Positions 8,744-16,114 of a DNA stretch of 37,593 nt are shown here, piece by piece. The DNA comes from a virus, in IMG/VR virus record IMGVR_UViG_3300037246_000673, positions 1-37,593 of that record. One strand, given 5' to 3'. The notes under the pieces are model-generated. The model saw only the letters and a list, made by a program, of their open reading frames with translations, did not search any database and had not been told where the DNA came from. The first letter of the stretch is position 1. Each line of letters begins with the position of its first letter. The position numbers and the translations under genes are program-made.

Positions 8744-8801
8744 TTTACGCAAGGTATAGCTTGCGTTATTAGGGCTTTTACGCAAGGTATAGCTTGCGTT
8801 A
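8744..8801. terminator. Tandem identical hairpins at the convergent gene junction
   Basis: Two identical 25-base copies (8744-8768 and 8777-8801), 33 bases apart start to start, fill the 60-base gap between the two convergent operons. Each holds a perfect hairpin, ACGCAAG-GTATAG-CTTGCGT (8747-8766 and 8780-8799). The first begins three bases after the plus-strand stop and the second ends just before the minus-strand stop. The position argues for a bidirectional terminator, although only short T runs follow. A protein-binding site or transcript-stabilising structure is an alternative. Confidence 0.65.
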
Positions 8802-9179
8802 CTAGAAGTCTATCTCGTACTCAGGATTCTTCCGCACACCCGAGTCGTCACACATCAGGTTCCATGCCTTCTCGATAGACGACGCATGCTTGTCCAGCAA
8901 ATCCCATTCCAGTTTCATATAGTAACACTTGAGGTGACCGTACTTGAAGTCGGAGTCGCTCTCAGCCCTTTCAAGGCAGTCTTTGTAATGCTTGAAGGTA
9001 TGCACCATTCCATCGTACAGGAAGGAATAGATCTCATCTAGGCCATCGCAAGGCATGCCTAGGTATGCTCTCACTAGGTTGGGATCGGAGTGATCGTCGC
9101 GCGGTGGGTCAACGATAGCACTAGCGCCCCCACCTCCGAAGAACCAGAACATCCAAGCCAAGGCAATTAGAAGTTTCAT
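8802..9179 (-). CDS. Exported four-cysteine protein, paralogue A
   Basis: A 125-aa protein with an N-terminal hydrophobic segment (LLIALAWMFWFF) and GGASA before residue 22, a plausible Sec signal peptide. The mature part has four cysteines spaced C-x23-C-x16-C-x24-C. The neighbouring gene encodes the same pattern with x23, x16, x25, plus shared residues (L/E/Y/F after the first cysteine, A-D/E-S and YG-x-L before the third). Even-numbered cysteines suggest two disulfides in the periplasm. The start overlaps the upstream stop (ATGA). It is the last gene of the virion operon. Possible roles: envelope factor in lysis control or superinfection exclusion, or a virion accessory protein. None is demonstrated. 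Confidence 0.72.
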   Translation of the reverse strand: MKLLIALAWMFWFFGGGGASAIVDPPRDDHSDPNLVRAYLGMPCDGLDEIYSFLYDGMVHTFKHYKDCLERAESDSDFKYGHLKCYYMKLEWDLLDKHASSIEKAWNLMCDDSGVRKNPEYEIDF

Positions 9180-9526
9180 TCTTCACCTGTGTAAGGTGAG
9201 CATTCTTTAGCGTTGAAGACATCCGCTATCGCATTGCTTTGGCCTTGTAGAAACTGCCCGTGTTGCTTGATAAGAGCGCAGTGCAGCAGCCCATATCCAT
9301 TGTCAGCAGGCGAGTCAGCATATGCTATACAACCTTGCCAGTAAGCGTACACGTCTTGTAGTAGTGTGAGGTTGAAGTTGTACCCTTCTACTAACTCTTC
9401 GCATGTCAGATCCTCAAGCAACCAATCACTATCGAAGTCTGCTCCTCTGGACTGGAGAGCCACCAGAAATAGGATCGCCAACACACATGCAATTCCAAGC
9501 GCACACGCTAGTAACCTTTGAGCCAT
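9176..9526 (-). CDS. Exported or membrane-anchored four-cysteine protein, paralogue B
   Basis: A 116-aa protein starting at the ATG at 9526, preceded by AAGGGGGA; a GTG 15 bases upstream has a poorer ribosome site. Residues about 4-27 form a hydrophobic segment ending QSRGA, either a cleavable signal or a membrane anchor. The remainder has the C-x23-C-x16-C-x25-C pattern of its downstream neighbour, with matching YxF, A-D-S and YGxL residues, so the two are tandem paralogues. The gene overlaps the end of the 1198-aa internal protein gene only through its ribosome site. Unknown function; the envelope is the probable location. Confidence 0.72.
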   Translation of the reverse strand: MAQRLLACALGIACVLAILFLVALQSRGADFDSDWLLEDLTCEELVEGYNFNLTLLQDVYAYWQGCIAYADSPADNGYGLLHCALIKQHGQFLQGQSNAIADVFNAKECSPYTGEE

Positions 9527-9527
9527 C

Positions 9528-12500
9528 TTATCCCCCTTCACCCTTCATACGTTGTGCATCTCTTAGAGCTTGCAACAGTTGTTGTCTCGCCTTGCTGCGG
9601 TACCCACCTGCCATCTTCCCTGCTCGTTGTAGCCTCTCTATAAGCTCACTCTCGCTCCAGCCTCTCAGGCCGGGAAGCTGACCTAGCTGCTTAACGTGTC
9701 GCTCTAGCCACTCCGTGTACTTATTCTGTGCCATTGCAGGGCTGTGCAGGTATTGTTCGGTGTAGGTTCCTTGGATATCTGTTAGGATATCGATCACATC
9801 CTTCTCATTCCCTTCGCTGGTGTGGAAGTCAAGGTTCTTAGACAGATGGTTTCTCACCTTGGTCAGGTGCTTCTCAGCTAGCTGCTCATTCGCCAGCTGC
9901 TGCTCACCTGTGGCTGAATACGACTTGAAGATACCTACGTTGTTCAGTAAGAAGTCGGTGGTCATGCTGCCAGGGCGTCCCGTCATCGGATCGATGGCGT
10001 TGCCTGTGTCTATCAGCGCTTTCGAGATGTTGGTGAGGCCAGTCGGTTCACCCCACAGAGGGACATCAGGAGTCGTCAGCCTGAAGCCATACTTCTGAAG
10101 GAACGGCGGGGCCATGAACCCAAGGATACCAGCTATAGTTTTGCCAACCCCACCCTCTATAGGCTTACCGTTACCGTCTTCACCTGTGAACGCCTGCACC
10201 ATAGGCTTGAGGATGGCCAGTGGGTCAGCGGGCATCTGTTCCAACAAACCTGACGCATCTCTCCAGGGGAGTGCTCCTTCTCCAGCGAAGTCAGTGGAGG
10301 TGCTCTTCAAGAAGAACGTGGAGTGAGGAAGGAAGTCAAGTAGCGCACCACGCATCTGGTTGCCGTGCTCCTCATCCGTCCCTAGTGCCGCTGCGAGGCC
10401 TAGCCCAACACCGCCGATAGCAGCACCCATATACGCACCGCCCGCACTCTTAGTCATAGCAGCACCCGCCACGGCACCAACCACGCCACCAGTACCTGCA
10501 CCAGCTATTCCCGCCAGAGACTTGCCGGTTCCGACTACGGTGGTGTACTTCTGTGCCCAGGTAGGCAGCTGCTTCTTGATGTCTGATACTTCTTGTGGGC
10601 TACCGGCGAAGCCCATACCACTCATTATAGTCTGGGAGATCTGGGGCGCTCTCAACCAAGGGATCATCCGGAGGGGGTGATCCATCAGGTTGTTCTTAGT
10701 AATACGCAGGGCCTCAGCCGGGAACGTGGCCCACGGGAAGGCGAACTTACGACCATACTTGATGGCAGACCCAACGGTTCCATACATGGGAAGCCTACGG
10801 GCCACCTCAGTTACGGCCGCTTTGCGGGTGAGGCCCTTGCCTCGGAGGTGCATGAAGTACGTCATCTTAGGGATCATGTCCTCAGCCAGATAAGCCTTGG
10901 TCATGTTGTCGAACCACTTCACTTTGCCTCTGCCTTGGGCAATATCCTTTACCTTTAGGAACTGGTCGATGAAGCCCTTGGTGAAGTACTGCTCTTTTCG
11001 GAGGGCATCCTTCAGCCGCAGCAGATGGGCTGAGCCTTCCACACTCTCGAAGGCTGACTCTTCCATTAGCTCTTTGACTGCGGGGTCGGTTAGCTCATCC
11101 AGCATATTGAATTCTTTGCCACCAGTGCGAACCTTTCCAAGGTTGATTCCCTTGAAGCGGTCTTTCCCTCTGAGCCCTGCTCTGTTAGCGGCCTTAGTCA
11201 TTTTGGCATAGTCGTTGAATGTGTGGGTCATCTCACCCATCAGCTTCAGGTTCTTGGGGGCCATAGAGTTGAAGCCAGCCTGATAAAGGAATGAGATATT
11301 ACCAGTGAGGTTCTGAAAGTGGGTAGCGGGATTCAGTGCCGTCTTCATGGTCTTGTAGATGGTCGTCATCACGTCCATCATATTGCCAGTGATACGGTCA
11401 CCCTGGAACATCATCCCTTCCTTGCCGAAGATACCTTCGAACACATTCCTATCAATCCAAGGGAGATCCGCCTCATCTAGCCCTGTCTTCTTGGCGATCA
11501 TGCGCTTCAGGATTGCCGTCGGTCCTTCACCTGCGGTGTCCATCCGAACAAACCCTAGCTTATGCATCTTACGAGAGTCGAACCCCAAGCTCTCTACCTT
11601 GGCGAGGCTCCAAACCTTATCGCCCTCTTTGGTTAGCATATCAGTGACGAACTGGTAGTTGGTGTGAAGGATACCATCATTGATGTACCCTTGCACGGTC
11701 ATCTCAGCGGGATCAGTGATAAGATCACCCGCCTCCAACCGTCCGAAGATGTCAGTATGATCCCCACCTCTATGCTTCAGGGTATTACTGGTAAGCCTGG
11801 GTTTGTTAGCAACCTTGACAGCGATGGTTTGGAACTCCTCCTCGCCTGCCGGATTGAATACTGTTCTCTCACCAAACAATCCCTTCTCTCGCTCCTTGAC
11901 CAGACCTGTAGCTCGGGTCTTCGGCGCGCCCTTCGGGGGCTTGATGGGAATGAGGTGGGTAGTAGTAGCACCGATGCCTAAGTCAGGGGTGCCCTTGCTA
12001 AGTGCCGGAAGATGAGCAGGGCCTACCCTCATGTATGTCTCTTGAGTGATGAACCCACTCTCTAGCATCTCGTCCTGTCGCTTACGTGCTGCGTTGAGGT
12101 AGAAGTCAGCCCACTCCTTGTTCTTGGCTGACAGCTTACCAAACCTGCCAGCAGCCTTGGCTGCGAGGCCAGCCCCCGGTGCAATCTCCCCAAGGATGTA
12201 GCCATAGATAGCATCTTGCTGCTCGATACCGGGCATCTCACGTAGAATGGTACCCATAGTATCGTTCTGCCACAGCTTTTGGTGCATGTCATGGAACTGG
12301 TTCTTGATATCACCGTTCTTAGCGTCTTGGATCATACCATTATAGGTTTGAGAGAACCTCTTATCAAATGCGTGCCGCATCGACTCCACCTTTGTAAGAG
12401 GGATGGTGTCTAGCCCTGCTACTTCTTCCGCCCTATCCGCCCGAAGCTTCATCTTTCGGTAGCTCTCGTTACTAAACTCTTGCTTGCGGAGCATATGGAT

Positions 12501-13124
12501 GGTGTCGTCGTCAAGTTCTGAATAGCTCTTCAAGTTCTTGAACCTATCAGGGTCTAGCATAGCTGTGATCTCTTCGCCTTCTTTTCCTAGCCCCTTGCCA
12601 AGCCACCTATCTATCTCCAACTTCTCGGCTGTGGTCCCTGCTCTCAGTGCGGTGAGACCCTTACCAACTCTCATAGTAGAGCGCGCCGCTAGTGTAGCAG
12701 GTAGGATCATTGTCCCAAGGAGGGAGGTGGTAGCGAGGGCGTTAACCCAGAGCGGTTCTTCTGACCACTGCTGTCGCAGGTTGTCTACGCTCCATGACCA
12801 GCCCTCGGTGTCGTGGGCGATGCCAATGACGGCGGCTTCAGGCCCGAACAGGAAGTCGAAGGCCTTGGTAGCCATACCATCTTGGGGGTCTTTGCTTAGG
12901 CGGGAGGATACCTGCCTAATGCTGACGGGCTTGTCGGGGTTACGAGGTTCGAAGTTCGTTATACCTGCGCGGGGAGGCAAGGGCTTAGAGCTAAAGATAG
13001 AAGGGCTCCTAACCTGCTCGTCCTTCTTGAACAGGCCAGCGGCCTCACCTTTCTTACTACCGATTTGGCCCCGGCGAGGCGCTACATAACCCTGCTCTGT
13101 AGTCCAGTCACTACCTTGTCCCAT
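9528..13124 (-). CDS. Large internal virion / DNA-ejection protein candidate
   Basis: A 1198-aa protein, the last large product of the operon, after tail and fibre genes, where podoviruses encode internal core or ejection proteins. It is mostly helical and charged, with a glycine-zipper-like hydrophobic stretch at about residues 873-913 (repeated GxxxG, GAVAGAA) suited to membrane insertion. A second hydrophobic patch (SLLGTMILPATLAA) lies near residue 135. A motif ALNPATHFQNLTGN recalls large virion-associated polyvalent proteins; I cannot confirm a domain. No lytic transglycosylase or protease motif is evident. GAGGA lies five bases before the ATG. A tape-measure role is unlikely because no long-tail genes are present. 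Confidence 0.68.
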   Translation of the reverse strand: MGQGSDWTTEQGYVAPRRGQIGSKKGEAAGLFKKDEQVRSPSIFSSKPLPPRAGITNFEPRNPDKPVSIRQVSSRLSKDPQDGMATKAFDFLFGPEAAVIGIAHDTEGWSWSVDNLRQQWSEEPLWVNALATTSLLGTMILPATLAARSTMRVGKGLTALRAGTTAEKLEIDRWLGKGLGKEGEEITAMLDPDRFKNLKSYSELDDDTIHMLRKQEFSNESYRKMKLRADRAEEVAGLDTIPLTKVESMRHAFDKRFSQTYNGMIQDAKNGDIKNQFHDMHQKLWQNDTMGTILREMPGIEQQDAIYGYILGEIAPGAGLAAKAAGRFGKLSAKNKEWADFYLNAARKRQDEMLESGFITQETYMRVGPAHLPALSKGTPDLGIGATTTHLIPIKPPKGAPKTRATGLVKEREKGLFGERTVFNPAGEEEFQTIAVKVANKPRLTSNTLKHRGGDHTDIFGRLEAGDLITDPAEMTVQGYINDGILHTNYQFVTDMLTKEGDKVWSLAKVESLGFDSRKMHKLGFVRMDTAGEGPTAILKRMIAKKTGLDEADLPWIDRNVFEGIFGKEGMMFQGDRITGNMMDVMTTIYKTMKTALNPATHFQNLTGNISFLYQAGFNSMAPKNLKLMGEMTHTFNDYAKMTKAANRAGLRGKDRFKGINLGKVRTGGKEFNMLDELTDPAVKELMEESAFESVEGSAHLLRLKDALRKEQYFTKGFIDQFLKVKDIAQGRGKVKWFDNMTKAYLAEDMIPKMTYFMHLRGKGLTRKAAVTEVARRLPMYGTVGSAIKYGRKFAFPWATFPAEALRITKNNLMDHPLRMIPWLRAPQISQTIMSGMGFAGSPQEVSDIKKQLPTWAQKYTTVVGTGKSLAGIAGAGTGGVVGAVAGAAMTKSAGGAYMGAAIGGVGLGLAAALGTDEEHGNQMRGALLDFLPHSTFFLKSTSTDFAGEGALPWRDASGLLEQMPADPLAILKPMVQAFTGEDGNGKPIEGGVGKTIAGILGFMAPPFLQKYGFRLTTPDVPLWGEPTGLTNISKALIDTGNAIDPMTGRPGSMTTDFLLNNVGIFKSYSATGEQQLANEQLAEKHLTKVRNHLSKNLDFHTSEGNEKDVIDILTDIQGTYTEQYLHSPAMAQNKYTEWLERHVKQLGQLPGLRGWSESELIERLQRAGKMAGGYRSKARQQLLQALRDAQRMKGEGG

Positions 13125-13132
13125 ACTATCCT

Positions 13133-14845
13133 CTAGATTTTAATGTCAAGTGCTTCGCCTTCGGCGCGCTCTTCTTCCGGGAAGAGTCCGGCATCGTCTG
13201 CCCTCTCCGGGTACACGTCCTCTCCGAACTCACTAAGGAAGTCGGGGATAAACTTACCAGCGAGGCTCTTAGCTGCTCGGCCTGTCGCACCAGTAGCCCG
13301 TCTGCGACGAGCAGCACCGGAGGGGGCCGGTCCAACCTCAAGGAACTTAGCAGCAGCCTTCCTAACAGAGTTCTTGATAGCAGCGATATAGGACTTAGTA
13401 GCCTTGTTGTCTGGATCGGCAGTGAGACCTCTAAGCTCCTTCAGATATGATTCGGTCTGTAGGTCTTGTCCTGTCTCCATAGCGTGAGGGAGCCACTCGT
13501 TAAGGACCCACCCAGCAACCTGATCCTTGTCCTGACCAAATCCCTTTTCAGACTCAGCGTACCTTTGTCCAGCATCAAGAGAGAGTGCTTCCCACTGCTT
13601 CTTGTACTGTCTAGTTTCCTTAGCATTAGGAGCCGTCGTGATGGCCATCTTAATCGGCTCCTTCTCCGCGGCGAATAGACCTCGGCTTTTCTGGCCAGCT
13701 TCAACATCAAGATTTGAAGTATCCACGTCACGTCTAAACTGTTCTCCACCTGCCTCTTCTAGAGCAGCACCAAGTATCAACTGCTCGATCTCGGCGTGTC
13801 TCTTTCGAAGCATGTCTTCTTGCCATGCCAGCACCTCTTTCGAGTGTGCATTATCATCTGTGATGGCGGGGTTTCTATTGCGCCAATCCGTAATGTATTG
13901 CTGTATGATCGGAGGCCCTAGACGCGCCATAGCGGGTGCTATTAGCTCCTGTCCTTCTGCTGTTCGAACATACGCCTCCATACCCGGAGCGCCTTCTCCT
14001 GTCATAGCTTCCTCAAGAGATTTGTACGGCTTACGTTCAGTCAGCGAACGCTCTTGTACCCTAGCTTGAGCGGTGTTCAACCTTGAAGCTGCCTTTCGCC
14101 CTTCTATCTCAGACTGAGCCTGAGCTGTGGACATGTCAGGCTTCTTGAACTGCGCTCCTAACATGGCAGTGGCGCCTTCCATCATCTGGGCGATCATGTT
14201 ATCTACGATAGGGTTGTTAGCATACTTCTGTGCCGCTGACTGCATCAGGCTGATGTGTGCTTCGGTCGCCTGATTAGCCATATCTCCTTCTAGCTGTGCC
14301 CGGTACCTTGCTGCCTTCACTTGGTCAGCAGGGTTAGTATAGTCCAGCATCACAGGGGTTCCGTCTTCCTCATGCCACCGTCCGTTCGTGAGCTTCTTGC
14401 CTAGATACTTGCCTTCTACTAAAAGCTTACTCATATTCTCTTGGAAGGGATCGAGGAGTTCTTTCTTGAAGTTCTCAAACTCGGCTGCGTGCCAACGATT
14501 CTCAAGGGCACCAGCAACCTGCTTTCCACTCTCGCTCCAGTTGTCGAGATAATCCTCGTTAGGGCGCAGGCCCCTAGGGGTGTACCCTCCACCCTCAAAC
14601 GCCTTACCGAAAGACCGAAATGCGCTCTCAGTCATAGCGCCAGACATTCCCTTGTAGATCTCTCCGAAGCCTGCTTTCAGTGCCCCACCAACGGTCTTCT
14701 TCTCAGGCCGTTGCTCAGGGACTAGACCTTCTTCTTTAATCTTATTCATAGATAGGCGATGCTGAGCGTCACGCATCTTCTGTGCGTCTAGTGCTTCTTG
14801 CCTGCCTTCTCTTTGTCTAAGTATTTGTTCGTCTGTCAGCGCCAT
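13133..14845 (-). CDS. Internal virion protein candidate (helical)
   Basis: A 570-aa hydrophilic, helix-rich protein with many Gln, Glu, Arg and Ala residues, consistent with coiled coil, for example in residues 1-45. No cysteine pattern, signal or catalytic motif is seen. The ATG at 14845 has AGGAG five bases upstream; a TTG 15 bases earlier is less likely. It lies between two other probable internal virion proteins and is co-transcribed with them from the promoter at 16086-16114. The position resembles the middle member of T7-type internal core genes (gp14-gp15-gp16 order), but I see no sequence identity to them. Confidence 0.62.
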   Translation of the reverse strand: MALTDEQILRQREGRQEALDAQKMRDAQHRLSMNKIKEEGLVPEQRPEKKTVGGALKAGFGEIYKGMSGAMTESAFRSFGKAFEGGGYTPRGLRPNEDYLDNWSESGKQVAGALENRWHAAEFENFKKELLDPFQENMSKLLVEGKYLGKKLTNGRWHEEDGTPVMLDYTNPADQVKAARYRAQLEGDMANQATEAHISLMQSAAQKYANNPIVDNMIAQMMEGATAMLGAQFKKPDMSTAQAQSEIEGRKAASRLNTAQARVQERSLTERKPYKSLEEAMTGEGAPGMEAYVRTAEGQELIAPAMARLGPPIIQQYITDWRNRNPAITDDNAHSKEVLAWQEDMLRKRHAEIEQLILGAALEEAGGEQFRRDVDTSNLDVEAGQKSRGLFAAEKEPIKMAITTAPNAKETRQYKKQWEALSLDAGQRYAESEKGFGQDKDQVAGWVLNEWLPHAMETGQDLQTESYLKELRGLTADPDNKATKSYIAAIKNSVRKAAAKFLEVGPAPSGAARRRRATGATGRAAKSLAGKFIPDFLSEFGEDVYPERADDAGLFPEEERAEGEALDIKI

Positions 14846-14856
14846 TCTGTCTCCTA

Positions 14857-16050
14857 TCAAGTATCCATTGACCAGCCTTCACCAGCAGAAGTTAGAGCCT
14901 TAGTGGGCCCAGATGTAGTGCTGTTGTAGGTTGGCTTCGTCCGACTCGACGAGTTAAGATACTCTAAACCCGATTTGAGTGTGTCGCCCATCGCCGCGCC
15001 TGCGCCGCCGCTCGCTGGTGCGGCTCCTGTGCCTCTAGCTGTATACCCACCTTGAGGATTGCCGCCAAACATCTGACCTAGCGCGCTATAGAGACCGCCT
15101 GCTTCCGCTCCCTTCGCTGCCCCTGTAGGCCCACCTGCTACGTACCCAACCACAGCACCTATGGCTGCGGGAACCAGCTTAACCAAACCTTCAACGAAGT
15201 TCTCGCCGAAGTTCACGGGTTGCTGGGTCATCTTGGTGTCGTAAGCATTCATGATAGCCGTATTGGCTAGTGTGCTAGCGTCGATCTGCAGGGCTGTCGT
15301 GCGCTGCATAGCGTCACGATACGAATCATTGACTAGAGGGAGCCCAGCCATGAAGGACGCTGACCCTGCTGCTACACGGTCAGCGTTCTGTCGGACGGAG
15401 TCGAAGAGAGCAAGGTTGGCTTGCCATGTCTCTTGGACTCTCGTTCTCATCGCACGCTCACCAGCGGCCAGCTCTTGTACTTCGTACATGGCTGCTCGTC
15501 GGGCGGTACCGCCCTTGGCGTATTGATTCTTTAGCTTCCGGACGGTGTCACGGAGCTGGAGGGCTGAGCCCTCGTTGATGGTACCTAGCACAGAGTTTTC
15601 CAGCATGTCCCAGGCAGGGCCTTCTCGGTTGAGAAGCTGCTCGGACTCTCTTACTCGCTGGCTCTGGATACGGAATTGGGCTGTGTCAGCGATGGCGTTG
15701 GCATACGACTCAGGGTCGAGGACGCCTTCTCGGGCCACACTTAAGATGCTGTTCTTAGCCGGGTCATTCGGGCCTAGGGAACGGAGATCCTGATCGGGCT
15801 GGGAGAGCCCTAATCCACTCGTGTCGAAGATGGACCCAGGGTCATCTACATTTCTTTGGTTCTGGTAGTCTGTATTGAATAGGTTGTCTGAGCCCAGCAT
15901 ACTCCAGACGCCCATCTTTGACTGCTCAGCGGCCATGTCTCTGGCTTGCTGAGCGGATACTGCCTCTGCTGCCCTGATAGCTGCGTGCTGCTGGCCTCCC
16001 GCTACCTCTTTGGCAGTTCTGATACCTTTCTTGTTTGAGAATATAGCCAT
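14857..16050 (-). CDS. Internal virion protein candidate with glycine-zipper segment
   Basis: A 397-aa protein beginning MAIFSNKKGIR, the same 11 residues that begin the basic protein at 31396-31962. The body is helical (Gln/Ala/Arg-rich), followed at about 287-327 by a hydrophobic Gly-rich stretch (LVPAAIGAVVGYVAGGPTG...) that could cross a membrane, and a Gly/Ser/Thr-rich C-terminus. The layout matches small ejection proteins such as T7 gp14, first of its kind in the operon. GAGG precedes the ATG, and a near-consensus promoter sits about 35 bases upstream. Function by position; the N-terminal motif may be a packaging or assembly signal. Confidence 0.65.
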   Translation of the reverse strand: MAIFSNKKGIRTAKEVAGGQQHAAIRAAEAVSAQQARDMAAEQSKMGVWSMLGSDNLFNTDYQNQRNVDDPGSIFDTSGLGLSQPDQDLRSLGPNDPAKNSILSVAREGVLDPESYANAIADTAQFRIQSQRVRESEQLLNREGPAWDMLENSVLGTINEGSALQLRDTVRKLKNQYAKGGTARRAAMYEVQELAAGERAMRTRVQETWQANLALFDSVRQNADRVAAGSASFMAGLPLVNDSYRDAMQRTTALQIDASTLANTAIMNAYDTKMTQQPVNFGENFVEGLVKLVPAAIGAVVGYVAGGPTGAAKGAEAGGLYSALGQMFGGNPQGGYTARGTGAAPASGGAGAAMGDTLKSGLEYLNSSSRTKPTYNSTTSGPTKALTSAGEGWSMDT

Positions 16051-16085
16051 AGTTTCCTCTCTATTAAAGCGCAGTCTCCTACATA

Positions 16086-16114
16086 ATTATAGGAATTTCC
16101 TCAACTATTTGCAA
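16086..16114 (-). promoter_or_regulatory. Sigma70-type promoter for the internal-virion operon
   Basis: On the minus strand, TTGCAA (16109-16114) and TATAAT (16086-16091) are separated by 17 bases. Transcription would start near 16079, giving a leader of about 29 bases before the ATG at 16050. The spacer ends GAAATTCC, exactly as in the promoter at 29880-29908. The -35 element directly abuts the stop codon of the fibre gene upstream, so it sits in the only free gap of that region. Confidence 0.8.

Noticed and set aside
8744-8801. Start of a CRISPR-like array
   Set aside because: Only two copies, eight bases apart, each a hairpin; no variable spacers and it sits at a convergent gene end.
10593-13089. 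Several plus-strand frames opposite the large internal protein
   Set aside because: They lack ribosome sites, have mixed composition and mirror the codon pattern of the convincing minus-strand gene.
9528-13124. Tape-measure protein
   Set aside because: The gene follows adaptor, nozzle and fibre genes, and no tail-tube, sheath or chaperone gene exists nearby; an ejection protein fits better.
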